Positions 46,592 through 58,994 of a DNA stretch of 64,000 nt are shown here, piece after piece (position 1 is the first letter of the stretch; every line of letters starts with the position of its first letter). The notes under the pieces are model-generated. The model was not told the DNA's origin. It worked only from the letters and a program-made list of their open reading frames with translations, and made no database searches. Made by a program: the position numbers and the translations under genes. The stretch is from Pseudomonadota bacterium (GTDB taxonomy: Bacteria > Myxococcota_A > UBA796 > UBA9615): contig JAAESI010000213.1 in assembly GCA_024229515.1 (NCBI GenBank), positions 1-64,000 of the forward strand, in the 5' to 3' direction.

Positions 46592-47299
46592 CTACGCAAT
46601 CCCCACCAACGCCAACCCCACCAACGCGATCACGATGCCGATCTCGATCTTCGGGATGACCCGCTCGGGGATCCAGGTGCGGATGCGGTGGCCGACGAGG
46701 TTGCCGGTGGTGATGCCCACGGCGGCGACGGCGCCGAGGACGAGCACGCTCTCGTCGATGGCGCCGCCCGCGCCGTAGCCGGCGATGCGGAAGACGTGGA
46801 TGGAGCTGGCGCCGACGGCACCGGTGGCGACGTAGCTCTTGCCGGTGAGGCCCGAGGACAGCAGGAGGGGGGCGCTGACGAGGCCGCCGCCGCCGCTGGT
46901 GGCGGTGACGAAGCCGACCGCTGCGCCGCCGGGGATCATCGCCGAGACCGGCGGCTTCCACTGCCACCCGAACAGCACCTTGGCGACCGCGGCGGAAGCG
47001 AGCACCACCATCGCGACGCGGATGACCATCGACGGCAGGGCCACCACCACCAGACCGCCGATCAACGCCGCCGGCGCACCGCCCAGCGCGTACCGCCACG
47101 CCAGCGGGCGGTTGATCTCGGTCTTGTACATCCAGGCTCGGTGGAGGTTGCCGACCAGCAGGCCGGGGCCGGTGATCGTCAACGCGGTCAGCGGGTCCAT
47201 GTAGGTGCTGAGGCCGAGCAGCATCACCAACCCGCCGCCCATGCCGGCGACGGTGGTGATGGCGCCCGCGACGACGGCGAGAGGAATGAGCGCGAACAT
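46592..47299 (-). CDS. TSUP family (TauE/SafE) membrane transporter
   Basis: A 235-residue polytopic membrane protein with about eight hydrophobic segments. The TSUP signature repeats appear as AGAITTVAGMGGGLVMLLGL in the first half and VGFVTATSGGGGLVSAPLLL in the second; both halves have the usual Gly-rich re-entrant motif. Such proteins export or import sulfite, sulfonates or other small organic acids. The ATG was chosen as the first plausible Met before the first helix; the longer frame runs into the LysR gene. Divergent from the LysR regulator, which may control it. Confidence 0.85.
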   Translation of the reverse strand: MFALIPLAVVAGAITTVAGMGGGLVMLLGLSTYMDPLTALTITGPGLLVGNLHRAWMYKTEINRPLAWRYALGGAPAALIGGLVVVALPSMVIRVAMVVLASAAVAKVLFGWQWKPPVSAMIPGGAAVGFVTATSGGGGLVSAPLLLSSGLTGKSYVATGAVGASSIHVFRIAGYGAGGAIDESVLVLGAVAAVGITTGNLVGHRIRTWIPERVIPKIEIGIVIALVGLALVGIA

Positions 47300-47369
47300 G
47301 AGGACAGCGTGGTCTGACTCAGCCCATGTCTCCAATTGATTGTTTTGTTGGTATCCATAGACTGTGGTT
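47300..47369. promoter_or_regulatory. Divergent promoter region with candidate LysR operator
   Basis: Seventy AT-rich bases separate the TSUP and lysR starts. CCAA-N12-TTGG at 47332-47351 is an inverted repeat of the type bound by LysR regulators, and CCATAGACTGTGG at 47354-47366 is a second partial dyad next to the lysR start. The position suits autoregulation plus control of the transporter. Unproven. Confidence 0.45.
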
Positions 47370-48209
47370 ATGTTCGATCGCTTCCAGCACTTCATCGCGA
47401 TCGTCGAAGCGGGCACGTTCACGGAGGCGGCGCGCCGGGTGCACATCAGCCAGCCGGCGCTCAGCACGTCGATCAAGCGGCTGGAGGAGCAGCTCGGAGC
47501 CCGCCTCCTGCACCGAGGTCGGGGCCCCGCCACCCTGACGGTGGCCGGGGAAGCGCTGCTGCCTCGGGCCCGCGCCGCGCTGGCCGCGGTGGAGGACGGT
47601 CGACGCGCCGTCGAAGAGATCATTGGGCTTCACGCCGGCGAGGTCCGGATGGGCGCCGGCACCACCGCCTGCACGTACCTGCTCCCTCCGCTGCTGGCGG
47701 AGTTCCGCCGCGAGCACCCCAAGGTCCACTACTTCCTGCAGGAGGCGCACAACCAGGTGCTGTGGGACGCGCTTCAGGCGGGCGAGCTGGATCTTGCCCT
47801 GCTGCCGGTCGAATCTCCCGCCCCCGAGGGCAGCTCCTGGCTCATCGAACCGTGCCTGCAGGACGAGCTCATCATCGTCACGGCCCCCGGAAGCCCGAAC
47901 ATCCGCACCTGGGTCACCTTCCCGCGCGGCTCGACCACCCGCCAGCTGCTGGAGCGCCACTTCCCGGGCGAGGAGGTGGTCATGGAGCTGGGCTCGATCG
48001 CCGCCGTGAAGGGGAACGTCCGCGCCGGCATCGGCCGCTGCCTCGTCAGCCGCTCGGGGGTGGTCCGAGACCTGGCCCACGGGGTGCTCGAGGAGGTCCC
48101 CGATCCCCGGACCCCGATCCCCCGCGACCTCGTGCTCGTCTGCCGCGGCCTCGACCGGCTCCCGCCCGCCGCCGCGCGCTTGCGCGAGCTCCTACTGCAG
48201 GCCTCCTGA
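47370..48209 (+). CDS. LysR family transcriptional regulator
   Basis: A 279-residue regulator: N-terminal winged HTH (FIAIVEAGTFTEAARRVHIS, SQPALSTSIKRLEEQLG) and a C-terminal substrate-binding domain of two alpha/beta lobes (VRMGAGTTACTYLLPPLLAE, ELDLALLPVES, SIAAVKGNVRAGIG). ATG 47370 was used; GTG 47364 is an in-frame alternative. Divergent from the TSUP transporter, the classic arrangement for a regulator and its target. Its TGA overlaps the ATG of a small gene. Confidence 0.92.
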   Translation: MFDRFQHFIAIVEAGTFTEAARRVHISQPALSTSIKRLEEQLGARLLHRGRGPATLTVAGEALLPRARAALAAVEDGRRAVEEIIGLHAGEVRMGAGTTACTYLLPPLLAEFRREHPKVHYFLQEAHNQVLWDALQAGELDLALLPVESPAPEGSSWLIEPCLQDELIIVTAPGSPNIRTWVTFPRGSTTRQLLERHFPGEEVVMELGSIAAVKGNVRAGIGRCLVSRSGVVRDLAHGVLEEVPDPRTPIPRDLVLVCRGLDRLPPAAARLRELLLQAS

Positions 48210-48406
48210 TGCCGATCACCGAGACCGTGCGTTGCATCGCCGTGGCACGTGGAACGAGCGCCGAGGTCGAGTTGTGGGTCGATCTGAAGCCCGACGGAAA
48301 GCCCGCATTCTTCCTCGTGGCGACCGCCGAACGGCTGGGCCCGTTCCGCCACGAAGACGAAGCCGTCGACCTGGCCGAGCAACGGTTCGGCGCGATCTTC
48401 GACTGA
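48209..48406 (+). CDS. Small conserved-looking hypothetical protein (65 aa)
   Basis: MPITETVRCIAVARGTSAEV starts at an ATG overlapping the lysR stop (ATGA), implying coupled translation. The 65 residues look like an alpha/beta mini-protein (VELWVDLKPDGKPAFFLVA, then a C-terminal helix). No Cys, no signal peptide, no family recognised. Good codon usage and a terminator-like hairpin right after it support it being real. Confidence 0.6.
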   Translation: MPITETVRCIAVARGTSAEVELWVDLKPDGKPAFFLVATAERLGPFRHEDEAVDLAEQRFGAIFD

Positions 48407-48416
48407 TTCGTTTCCC

Positions 48417-48435
48417 AACCGGCCCGACGCCGGTT
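48417..48435 (+). terminator. Terminator-like hairpin after lysR operon
   Basis: AACCGGC, five-base loop, GCCGGTT gives a seven-pair GC-rich stem 10 bases after the small gene's stop. The downstream sequence has only TTGT, so it is a weak intrinsic terminator at best. Confidence 0.55.
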
Positions 48436-48485
48436 TGTACTCAGTGACAACCCACTGAAATCACGAATGAATCGAGAGGTGATCC

Positions 48486-50101
48486 TTGCGATCTCCGCTG
48501 CACCCGTGCGCCTGACTCGCCGCCCTCCTGCTGGTCGGCTGCACCCCCGAGAACACGCTGCAAACCGTCGACGACGACAACGGCCCCACGCGCATCGAGC
48601 CCGATCTGGTGGTCGAAGTGGGGGGAGCCGAAGTCCGCACGTTCGATGCCGGCGAAGTCGCGGTCGGCGACACCGTCGACAGCCTGTTCACCCTCCGCAA
48701 CGTCGGCGACGACACGCTCCAGATCGAGTCCCTGTCCATCGACGGCAGCTCGTCGTGGACGATCGTGGAGCCGCCAACGCCGCTGCTGGCGTCCGGCACC
48801 GAGGACTCCTTCACGGTCCGCTACAGCCCCGGCTCCGATGAGCTCGTGGACGCCCGCCTGGTCATCCTGTCCAACGATCCCGACGAGCCCGAGGTGGCGG
48901 TCCGCCTGCTCGCGGACGGCATCGCCCCGGCCATCGCGGTGGAGCCGGCCAGCTACGACTTCGGGAACCCCGAGATCGGCTGCGTCGGCGACGTGGAGTT
49001 CGTCATCGCGAACGTCGGTCGCGCGCCCCTGACCCTGGCCGAGGTGTCGTTCGACGACTTCGTCGGGGGCGGGGAACTAGCGCTGGTCCTGGGCGTCGAT
49101 GTCGACACGGTCCTGAACCCGGACGAGTCGGTCACGGTGATCGTCCGCCACGAGCCGACCGACGTGGCGCCGGACTCAGCCGCCCTCCGCATCGTCAGCG
49201 ACGACCCGGCCAACCCCGAGCTCGCCGCCAACGTCACCGGCACCGCCCACCCGCGCAGATGCAGGACGACCAGTTCCTCCAGGAGGGCGACAACGAGACG
49301 GACATCCTGTTCGTCGTCGACAACTCCTGCTCCATGGGGGACGACCAGGCCGACCTCGCCGCCAACTTCGGCTCGTTCCTGTCGATCATCGACGCCCTCG
49401 GAGTCGACTTCCACATCGGCGTCGTGACGATGGACGTCGGCGATGCCGGACAGCTCGAAGGGGCCGTCCGGGTGATCACCCCGTCGACCCCCGACCCCCA
49501 GGGCTCGTTCAGCGCCAACGCCAACGTCGGCGAAAACGGCTCCGGCATCGAGCAGGGCTTCCACACCGGCTACCTCGCCCTGTCCTCCCCCAACACCGAC
49601 CCCGGCGGCGCCAACGACGGCTTCCTGCGCGAGGCGGCGGGCCTGCGGGTCGTGTTCGTGTCGGACGAACCGGAGCAGAGCGGCTCGATCATGAGCTGGT
49701 CCCGCGAGGACTACGTGGGCTGGTTCCAGGCCCTCAAGCCCAACCTTGAGCACGTGGTCCTGTCGTCGATCATCGACCCATTCCAGAGCTGCGAGGACCC
49801 GTCGTACTACTACTCCTGGGCCGCGATGGAGACCGGCGGCGCCTGCTCGTACCTGGGCGGAGACTGGATCGAGACCCTCAACGCCCTCGCGTGGCAGGCG
49901 CAGTCCGCCGCCGACACCTTCGAGCTGAGCTCGACCCCGGTCGAGAACTCCGTCGGCGTGCGCCTCAACGGCGTCGACGTGTACGTCGGCTGGATCTACC
50001 GCGACGACCTCAACGCCGGGGGGTTCGACACCGACCACGTGCTCGACAACGGCGACCTGATCAAGATCAACTACGCCGTCGCCGGCACCTGCACCGACTA
50101 G
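48486..50101 (+). pseudogene. Second ASH-VWA lipoprotein gene, broken by a stop codon and a frameshift
   Basis: A diverged paralogue of the gene at 44837. From TTG 48486 (SD GAGAGG) the frame reads MRSPLHPCA, then TGA at 48513-48515, then LAALLLVGCTPEN, that is, a lipoprotein signal peptide with a nonsense codon where TGG would give a normal one. ASH domains follow (TFDAGEVAVGDTVDSLFTL; YDFGNPEIGCVGDVEFVIAN). Near 49239-49258 the frame shifts (GTAHP, then QDDQFLQEG in another frame). The VWA part is an open frame from 49259 to 50101 with FVVDNSCSMGDD and an intact DxSxS. The pieces could be translated separately (GTG 48609 and ATG 49259) but without an export signal. Sequencing error is possible for the indel. 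The stop shares CTAG with the rhomboid gene. Confidence 0.75.
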
Positions 50102-51900
50102 TCCGGCGGCAGCAGCGCCGCGCGGCGCAGGACGGGGAGCCGATCGGGCCACCGCTCGGTCATCCGAGCGAGGATGACGCGGGCCTCCTCCTCCCGCTCC
50201 GCGGCCATCAGCACGTCGAAGCAGAGCGCCGCCGCCGGCAGCGAGTCCGGCTGCCGGGCCGCCAACTCCCGCACGCGGCCGGGCCCCTCGGGGCCGGTGC
50301 CCTCGTCCAGGTGATGGGCGATCCAGAGGCTCCAGTAGTCCACTTCGGGGGACGTCGCCCCTCCCGCGCCGAGGGCGCCGAGCAGGAAGCGCGCGCGCTC
50401 CGCCTCGCCATACCGGGCCAACTCCGCCGCCAGGCGAAGCCCCTCCGCCGGCGACGACGACACCCTCGCGGGCACCGCATCCAGGGCCCGCGCCACCTCG
50501 CTGGGGTCCGCCAACGTGCCGCCGTGCAGCGCCTCCAGCGCCCGCACCACCGCGCGTGGCTCGACCGTCTCGACCGTCGCGAGGACCCGCCGCCGCAGCC
50601 CCTCGTAGTGCGTGTAGTGGTCCACCGGGTGGAGGAACTCCAGGGTCGTCACGTACAGCCCCCGCACGACCCCGACCCGCAGGGAGCGCAACGCCTGATC
50701 ACCGGCAACCACGTCCGTCTCGAGCGAGAACCAACCGGCAGGCACGCCGAGCTCCTCGGCCGTCGGACCTTCGCGGGGGAGCACGACTCCGCTCTCCTCC
50801 AACTCCTCGACCCAGCGCCGTCGGACCTCCTCGTCCGAGGGGACCTCCAGCTCCTCGATCCAGGCGCGTGCCGTCAACTGCGCGCCGCCGGTGGCCGAAC
50901 GCCAGCCCGGACCGCGCCCCTGACGTCCGAGGGGTTCCCACCCCGCCGGGGGCCGCAGCGAGTAGCCCGCCTCCACCGCCACCACCGGCGCGCGCCGGGG
51001 CACCCCGGTGGGGAGCCATCCGGCCGACGAAGCCAGCGGAAGCACCACCACCACGAAGCCGAGGATCGCGCCCGCGCCCCCCAGCCGAAGCAGGCGCATC
51101 GGGAGGTCGCGCTCCTTCTCGGCCAGCGACGACGGCAGCGACAGACCGACGATCCCACCGACGACGAGGCCTCCCAGGTGGCAGAAGTTGTCCACGCTCG
51201 GCCACGTCAGACCGACCACGAGGAAGTAGGCGACGAAGGGGACGATCGGCCAGCCGTACCGCACCCGCGCGCCCCGCGGGAGCCAGGCCCCGTACCGCCA
51301 CCCCACCGCGATCGCGGCGCCGAAAACGCCGAACGTCATCCCCGAGGCGCCGACCGTGGCAGCGTCCGTGGCGAAGCTGGACGCCGCCATCGACCCGACC
51401 CCGCTGGCCGCCAGCAGGAACACCATCCCGGACGAGCCGAGCACGGCCTCGACGTTGCGCCCAACGTACAGCAGGAAGAGCAGGTTCGGCACGAGGTGGA
51501 GCCAGCCGGAGTGCAGCAGCGACGCCGACGCCAGCCGCCACCACTCGCCGAGCTCGACCTGGTGGGCCATCGACTTGGCCCCCTGCCGGACCAGGGCGGC
51601 GGCGTTGAGCACGGGCGAGGACTGGGTCTGCCACAGGAAGACGCCGGCGAGCAGCGCCGCGAGAATCAGCACCGCCGGTGGCGGGCGCTGGAGGTCGAAC
51701 TGCCGCACGAATCGGGTGCGGGGATCGTCGACGACCGACCGGTACAGCTCGAGTTCGTCCGCGGGGAGGAACCGGTCGCCGGTCACCGGGCCGAAGCGGA
51801 TCTGGTGCCCGCTGCCGATGTGCCCCGCTCGTACCCCTTCTTCGAACTCTTCGAAGTCCATCTGCGCGACGCTGCCGTCGGGCCGGCGGACTTCAAGCAT
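50098..51900 (-). CDS. Rhomboid-family intramembrane serine protease with large C-terminal domain
   Basis: A 600-residue protein. The first ~60 residues look like a small GYF-like/adaptor domain (LEVRRPDGSVAQMDFEEFEE). The rhomboid core (~75-285) has six or seven helices, ELGEWWRLASASLLHSGWLH, the Asn in LHLVPNLLFLLYVG, the nucleophile in VGASGMTFGVFG and the catalytic His in NFCHLGGLVVGG. A last membrane helix lies near 300-320. The C-terminal ~270 residues are cytoplasmic or periplasmic with no recognised domain; the final part may contain TPR-like helices. Its start lies 8 bp inside the end of the MmgE/PrpD gene, and its stop is in a shared CTAG. Confidence 0.88.
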   Translation of the reverse strand: MLEVRRPDGSVAQMDFEEFEEGVRAGHIGSGHQIRFGPVTGDRFLPADELELYRSVVDDPRTRFVRQFDLQRPPPAVLILAALLAGVFLWQTQSSPVLNAAALVRQGAKSMAHQVELGEWWRLASASLLHSGWLHLVPNLLFLLYVGRNVEAVLGSSGMVFLLAASGVGSMAASSFATDAATVGASGMTFGVFGAAIAVGWRYGAWLPRGARVRYGWPIVPFVAYFLVVGLTWPSVDNFCHLGGLVVGGIVGLSLPSSLAEKERDLPMRLLRLGGAGAILGFVVVVLPLASSAGWLPTGVPRRAPVVAVEAGYSLRPPAGWEPLGRQGRGPGWRSATGGAQLTARAWIEELEVPSDEEVRRRWVEELEESGVVLPREGPTAEELGVPAGWFSLETDVVAGDQALRSLRVGVVRGLYVTTLEFLHPVDHYTHYEGLRRRVLATVETVEPRAVVRALEALHGGTLADPSEVARALDAVPARVSSSPAEGLRLAAELARYGEAERARFLLGALGAGGATSPEVDYWSLWIAHHLDEGTGPEGPGRVRELAARQPDSLPAAALCFDVLMAAEREEEARVILARMTERWPDRLPVLRRAALLPPD

Positions 51901-53683
51901 GCACGGCCCAGTCGGCCAGGAACTCGCCCGGGCCGCCGCTCAGGTCCGGCAGGTCCCCGTCCGCCGTCACGAGGCGGGTCGCGAGCTCCTCGAACGAGCT
52001 TCGGCGGGCCGGCGCGGCGATGCCTCCGCCGCGAACGAACTTGCTCCGCACGTCCCGTCGGACCTCCGCGTCGGGCCGCAGCGGAGAGCCCGCGGCGCCG
52101 TCACGCTCGGCCTCGTAGACCCGACCGCCATGCACCAGGACCTTGACCCGGGCGGGGATGGGGAGGCCGACGCCGCGCAGGTCGTACGCGCCCAGGTCGA
52201 ATCGTTGGTCCCGGGTCCCTAGGAGCCGATCGACGCGACGCGAGACCCACTTGCCCGCTCGGTCCGCGACCTTCTCGAGGCTTCGGCCGACGAGATCCCG
52301 GCCCGGCAGCGTGATCTCGCGCTCCAGCAACTCGTCCAGACCGCCGAAACGCTCCTGCGCCAACGCCACCGGGAGCTCGCTCCACGCCAGCCCCGTGCCG
52401 AAGCCGGGCCACCCCACGGCCCCGACCCCGTCGTCGTCGCCGGCCTGCGGAGGACCGCGGCGGGAGCGGGACGCCGCGGCCAGCAGCGCCGACGGTCCCA
52501 GGCCGGAGAGGAGGCGGTCGATCCCCATCCCGGTCTTGAGCGCGTCCCACGCCGTCAGCGTCATGCGCCAGTCGTGGTGCACGTGGATGCGGCGGCTGAG
52601 CGTGCCCGCCTTCCGCACGCCGTCGGCGACCCCTTCGAGGGTGAGATCCCGCGGCCCCAAGGAGCCCCGGGCGAACAGCAGCGCCAGCGAGCGGGCCACG
52701 GAGAAGTTCACGCCGATCGGCTGCAGCGGAGCGGCCGTGCCGTCGGCCGCGAGGCCGGGACCGCCGAGCAAGCGCTCCATGGCCGCCGTCAGCAGCCCGC
52801 CATCGACGTCGATCCGCAGCACATCGGCCGCGGCCAGCCCCTGGAACTCCGACAGCAGATCCGAGGCTGTCTCGACGGCGGATCCGAGGTACGCGCAGCC
52901 CGGGACCATCTTGAACGTCAGGGTCTGGGTCAGCCACGCCGAGCCGATCCCCGTCAGCCAGCCCGCCATCGGGCGCCCGTCCGCGAGCACCTGCAGCAGA
53001 TCGCTGCCGTCCTCCAGCAGATCCAGCGGACCGTCGAGGCCCGCCTCGGCCAGTTCGGCCGCGCGCCAGCCCTCGGCCGAGGCCTCACCCGCGACGAGCA
53101 CCCTCGCGCCCGTGTGGAAGGTCCGCCAGTCGACGTACGGAGCCCGCGACAGCGAGATCGCCAACGCATGCGCCAGCCGCTCCGGTGACAGCCGTCGGAG
53201 CAGCCCCCCGACCAACGCGGCGCCGAAGGCATGCAGGAAGGACCAGGCCTGCCCGTTCTGGCGGCCGGCGAGGCACATCCCCCCGAGCCGTCCCATCACC
53301 TCGTTCGCGACCAACTGCGCCCGCTGCACTTCGGCCCAGTCCCGCCCCAGTTCGGCCCCCCCGAGCCAGGCGGCCCAGTAAGCGGTGTGGCCGGTGTGAC
53401 CGCAGAGGAGGTAATCGTCGAAGTCCATCGACACCGAGAGTCCGGCGGCAACGCGGAGGGCCGCGTCCAGACTCAACCCGGTGACTCCCGGTACGACCGA
53501 GTGGCTGCCCGGCGCCTTCCGCGCCACCGCCAGGATCGGCGCGACGTCCGGCGCGAGCGTGCCGGACGCAGACGCCCCCAGCATCGACAGCGACTGCAGG
53601 CGCAGGCGCTCGCGGACATCGTCCGGAGCGTCATCGAGGTGCAGGTCGAACGCCTGCTGAGCAAGATCGGAGAGTCGGGTCAC
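51893..53683 (-). CDS. MmgE/PrpD family protein, extended
   Basis: A 596-residue protein. The N-terminal ~400 residues match the MmgE/PrpD (2-methylcitrate dehydratase-like) fold: ASGTLAPDVAPILAVARK, AAGLSVSMDFDDYLLCGHTG, AFGAALVGGLLRRLSPERLA, TFKMVPGCAYLGSAVET. The second, smaller domain is unusually long and Arg/Gly-rich. Usual length is ~450-480. No propionate-catabolism genes (prpB, prpC) are nearby, so the substrate is unclear and a non-methylcitrate function is likely. Overlaps the rhomboid gene by 8 bp. Confidence 0.75.
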   Translation of the reverse strand: MTRLSDLAQQAFDLHLDDAPDDVRERLRLQSLSMLGASASGTLAPDVAPILAVARKAPGSHSVVPGVTGLSLDAALRVAAGLSVSMDFDDYLLCGHTGHTAYWAAWLGGAELGRDWAEVQRAQLVANEVMGRLGGMCLAGRQNGQAWSFLHAFGAALVGGLLRRLSPERLAHALAISLSRAPYVDWRTFHTGARVLVAGEASAEGWRAAELAEAGLDGPLDLLEDGSDLLQVLADGRPMAGWLTGIGSAWLTQTLTFKMVPGCAYLGSAVETASDLLSEFQGLAAADVLRIDVDGGLLTAAMERLLGGPGLAADGTAAPLQPIGVNFSVARSLALLFARGSLGPRDLTLEGVADGVRKAGTLSRRIHVHHDWRMTLTAWDALKTGMGIDRLLSGLGPSALLAAASRSRRGPPQAGDDDGVGAVGWPGFGTGLAWSELPVALAQERFGGLDELLEREITLPGRDLVGRSLEKVADRAGKWVSRRVDRLLGTRDQRFDLGAYDLRGVGLPIPARVKVLVHGGRVYEAERDGAAGSPLRPDAEVRRDVRSKFVRGGGIAAPARRSSFEELATRLVTADGDLPDLSGGPGEFLADWAVHA

Positions 53684-53713
53684 GAAGGGGGGAGCGTACC
53701 GTCCCCGCGCACG

Positions 53714-53990
53714 TCAGTCGTTGTCGACCTGCAGGGACAGCTCGACCGAGCTCGTGACGAAGTCGCCATCGCGGCGCTCGAGCGCCCACAATCCGGCGCC
53801 GACGGAGGTGAACACGACGCTGTGGTCGTGGACCTCGGCCATGATCATGCGGTCGTCGTCATCCCGAAGGACCCAGTCGACATCCGCGTTGGGCTCGGCT
53901 CCGTCGATCGACAGGGCGAACCGGCCGCCCGCCGCCGGGGAGACATGCAGCCGACGCCCCGCCCCCAGGACGCCGACTTCGAACGAACAA
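53714..53990 (-). pseudogene. 3' stump of an exported-like beta-domain protein
   Basis: On the minus strand, GRRLHVSPAAGGRFALSI through RDDDDRMIMAEVHDHSVVFT and on to VELSLQVDND and TGA (53716-53714) reads like the C-terminal beta-sandwich of a real protein. No ATG, GTG or TTG lies in frame until an internal Met, and the protein-like pattern stops at about 53990, close to where a kinase fragment on the other strand begins. The gene therefore seems to have lost its 5' half. It sits 30 bp upstream of, and in line with, the MmgE/PrpD gene. Confidence 0.55.
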
Positions 53991-54000
53991 CCCCGCAGCG

Positions 54001-54419
54001 CTGGCGCCGACCGAGACCGGGGCGCTCCGGGGCCGCGCCAGCTACGTGCCCCCCGAACGACTCGAAGAGGGAGACATCGGCCCCCCCGCGGGCCTGTGGT
54101 CTCTGGCGGTGCTGCTGTTCGAGCTCCTTACCGGACGCAAGCTGTTCGACGGCCGCACGATCCTGGATGTGCTCGACGCGATCTGCCTGGGCGAGCTCAA
54201 GGGGCCCCTGGAGAGGATCGACACCCTGGATGCCGAGCTGGGAGGCTGGGTACGCCAGATGCTGGTGCGAGACCCCGGCCACCGAACCGCAGACGCGGCC
54301 GCGTTGGCCGAAGCCCTGGAACGCATGGCGATGCGGCTGCAACCGTTCGACGAGACGCCCCGGCGAAGGCTCGCGGCGCTCGTCCTGGATGTGGCGGAGC
54401 CGCCCGACAGCGGCAGGAA

Positions 54420-54423
<4 letters not shown>
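54001..54423 (+). pseudogene. C-terminal half of a Ser/Thr protein kinase
   Basis: In frame from about 54001: ALRGRASYVPPERLEEGD is an activation-segment-to-APE region, GLWSLAVLLFELLTGRKLF is the F helix area, and MLVRDPGHRTADAAALAEAL is the H/I helix region. The N-lobe, the catalytic HRD loop and DFG are missing, so this cannot be an active kinase. ATG/GTG codons occur just inside (54043, 54046), giving at most ~127 residues. It faces away from the minus-strand stump, as if a deletion had removed the starts of two divergent genes. The stop shares CTAG with the convergent surface-protein gene. Confidence 0.7.

Positions 54424-58990
<4,567 letters not shown>

Positions 58991-58994
<4 letters not shown>

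Noticed and set aside
48513..48515. TGA as selenocysteine in the second ASH-VWA gene
   Set aside because: It lies inside a signal peptide, no SECIS-like hairpin was noticed, and the intact paralogue needs no Sec; a nonsense mutation fits better.
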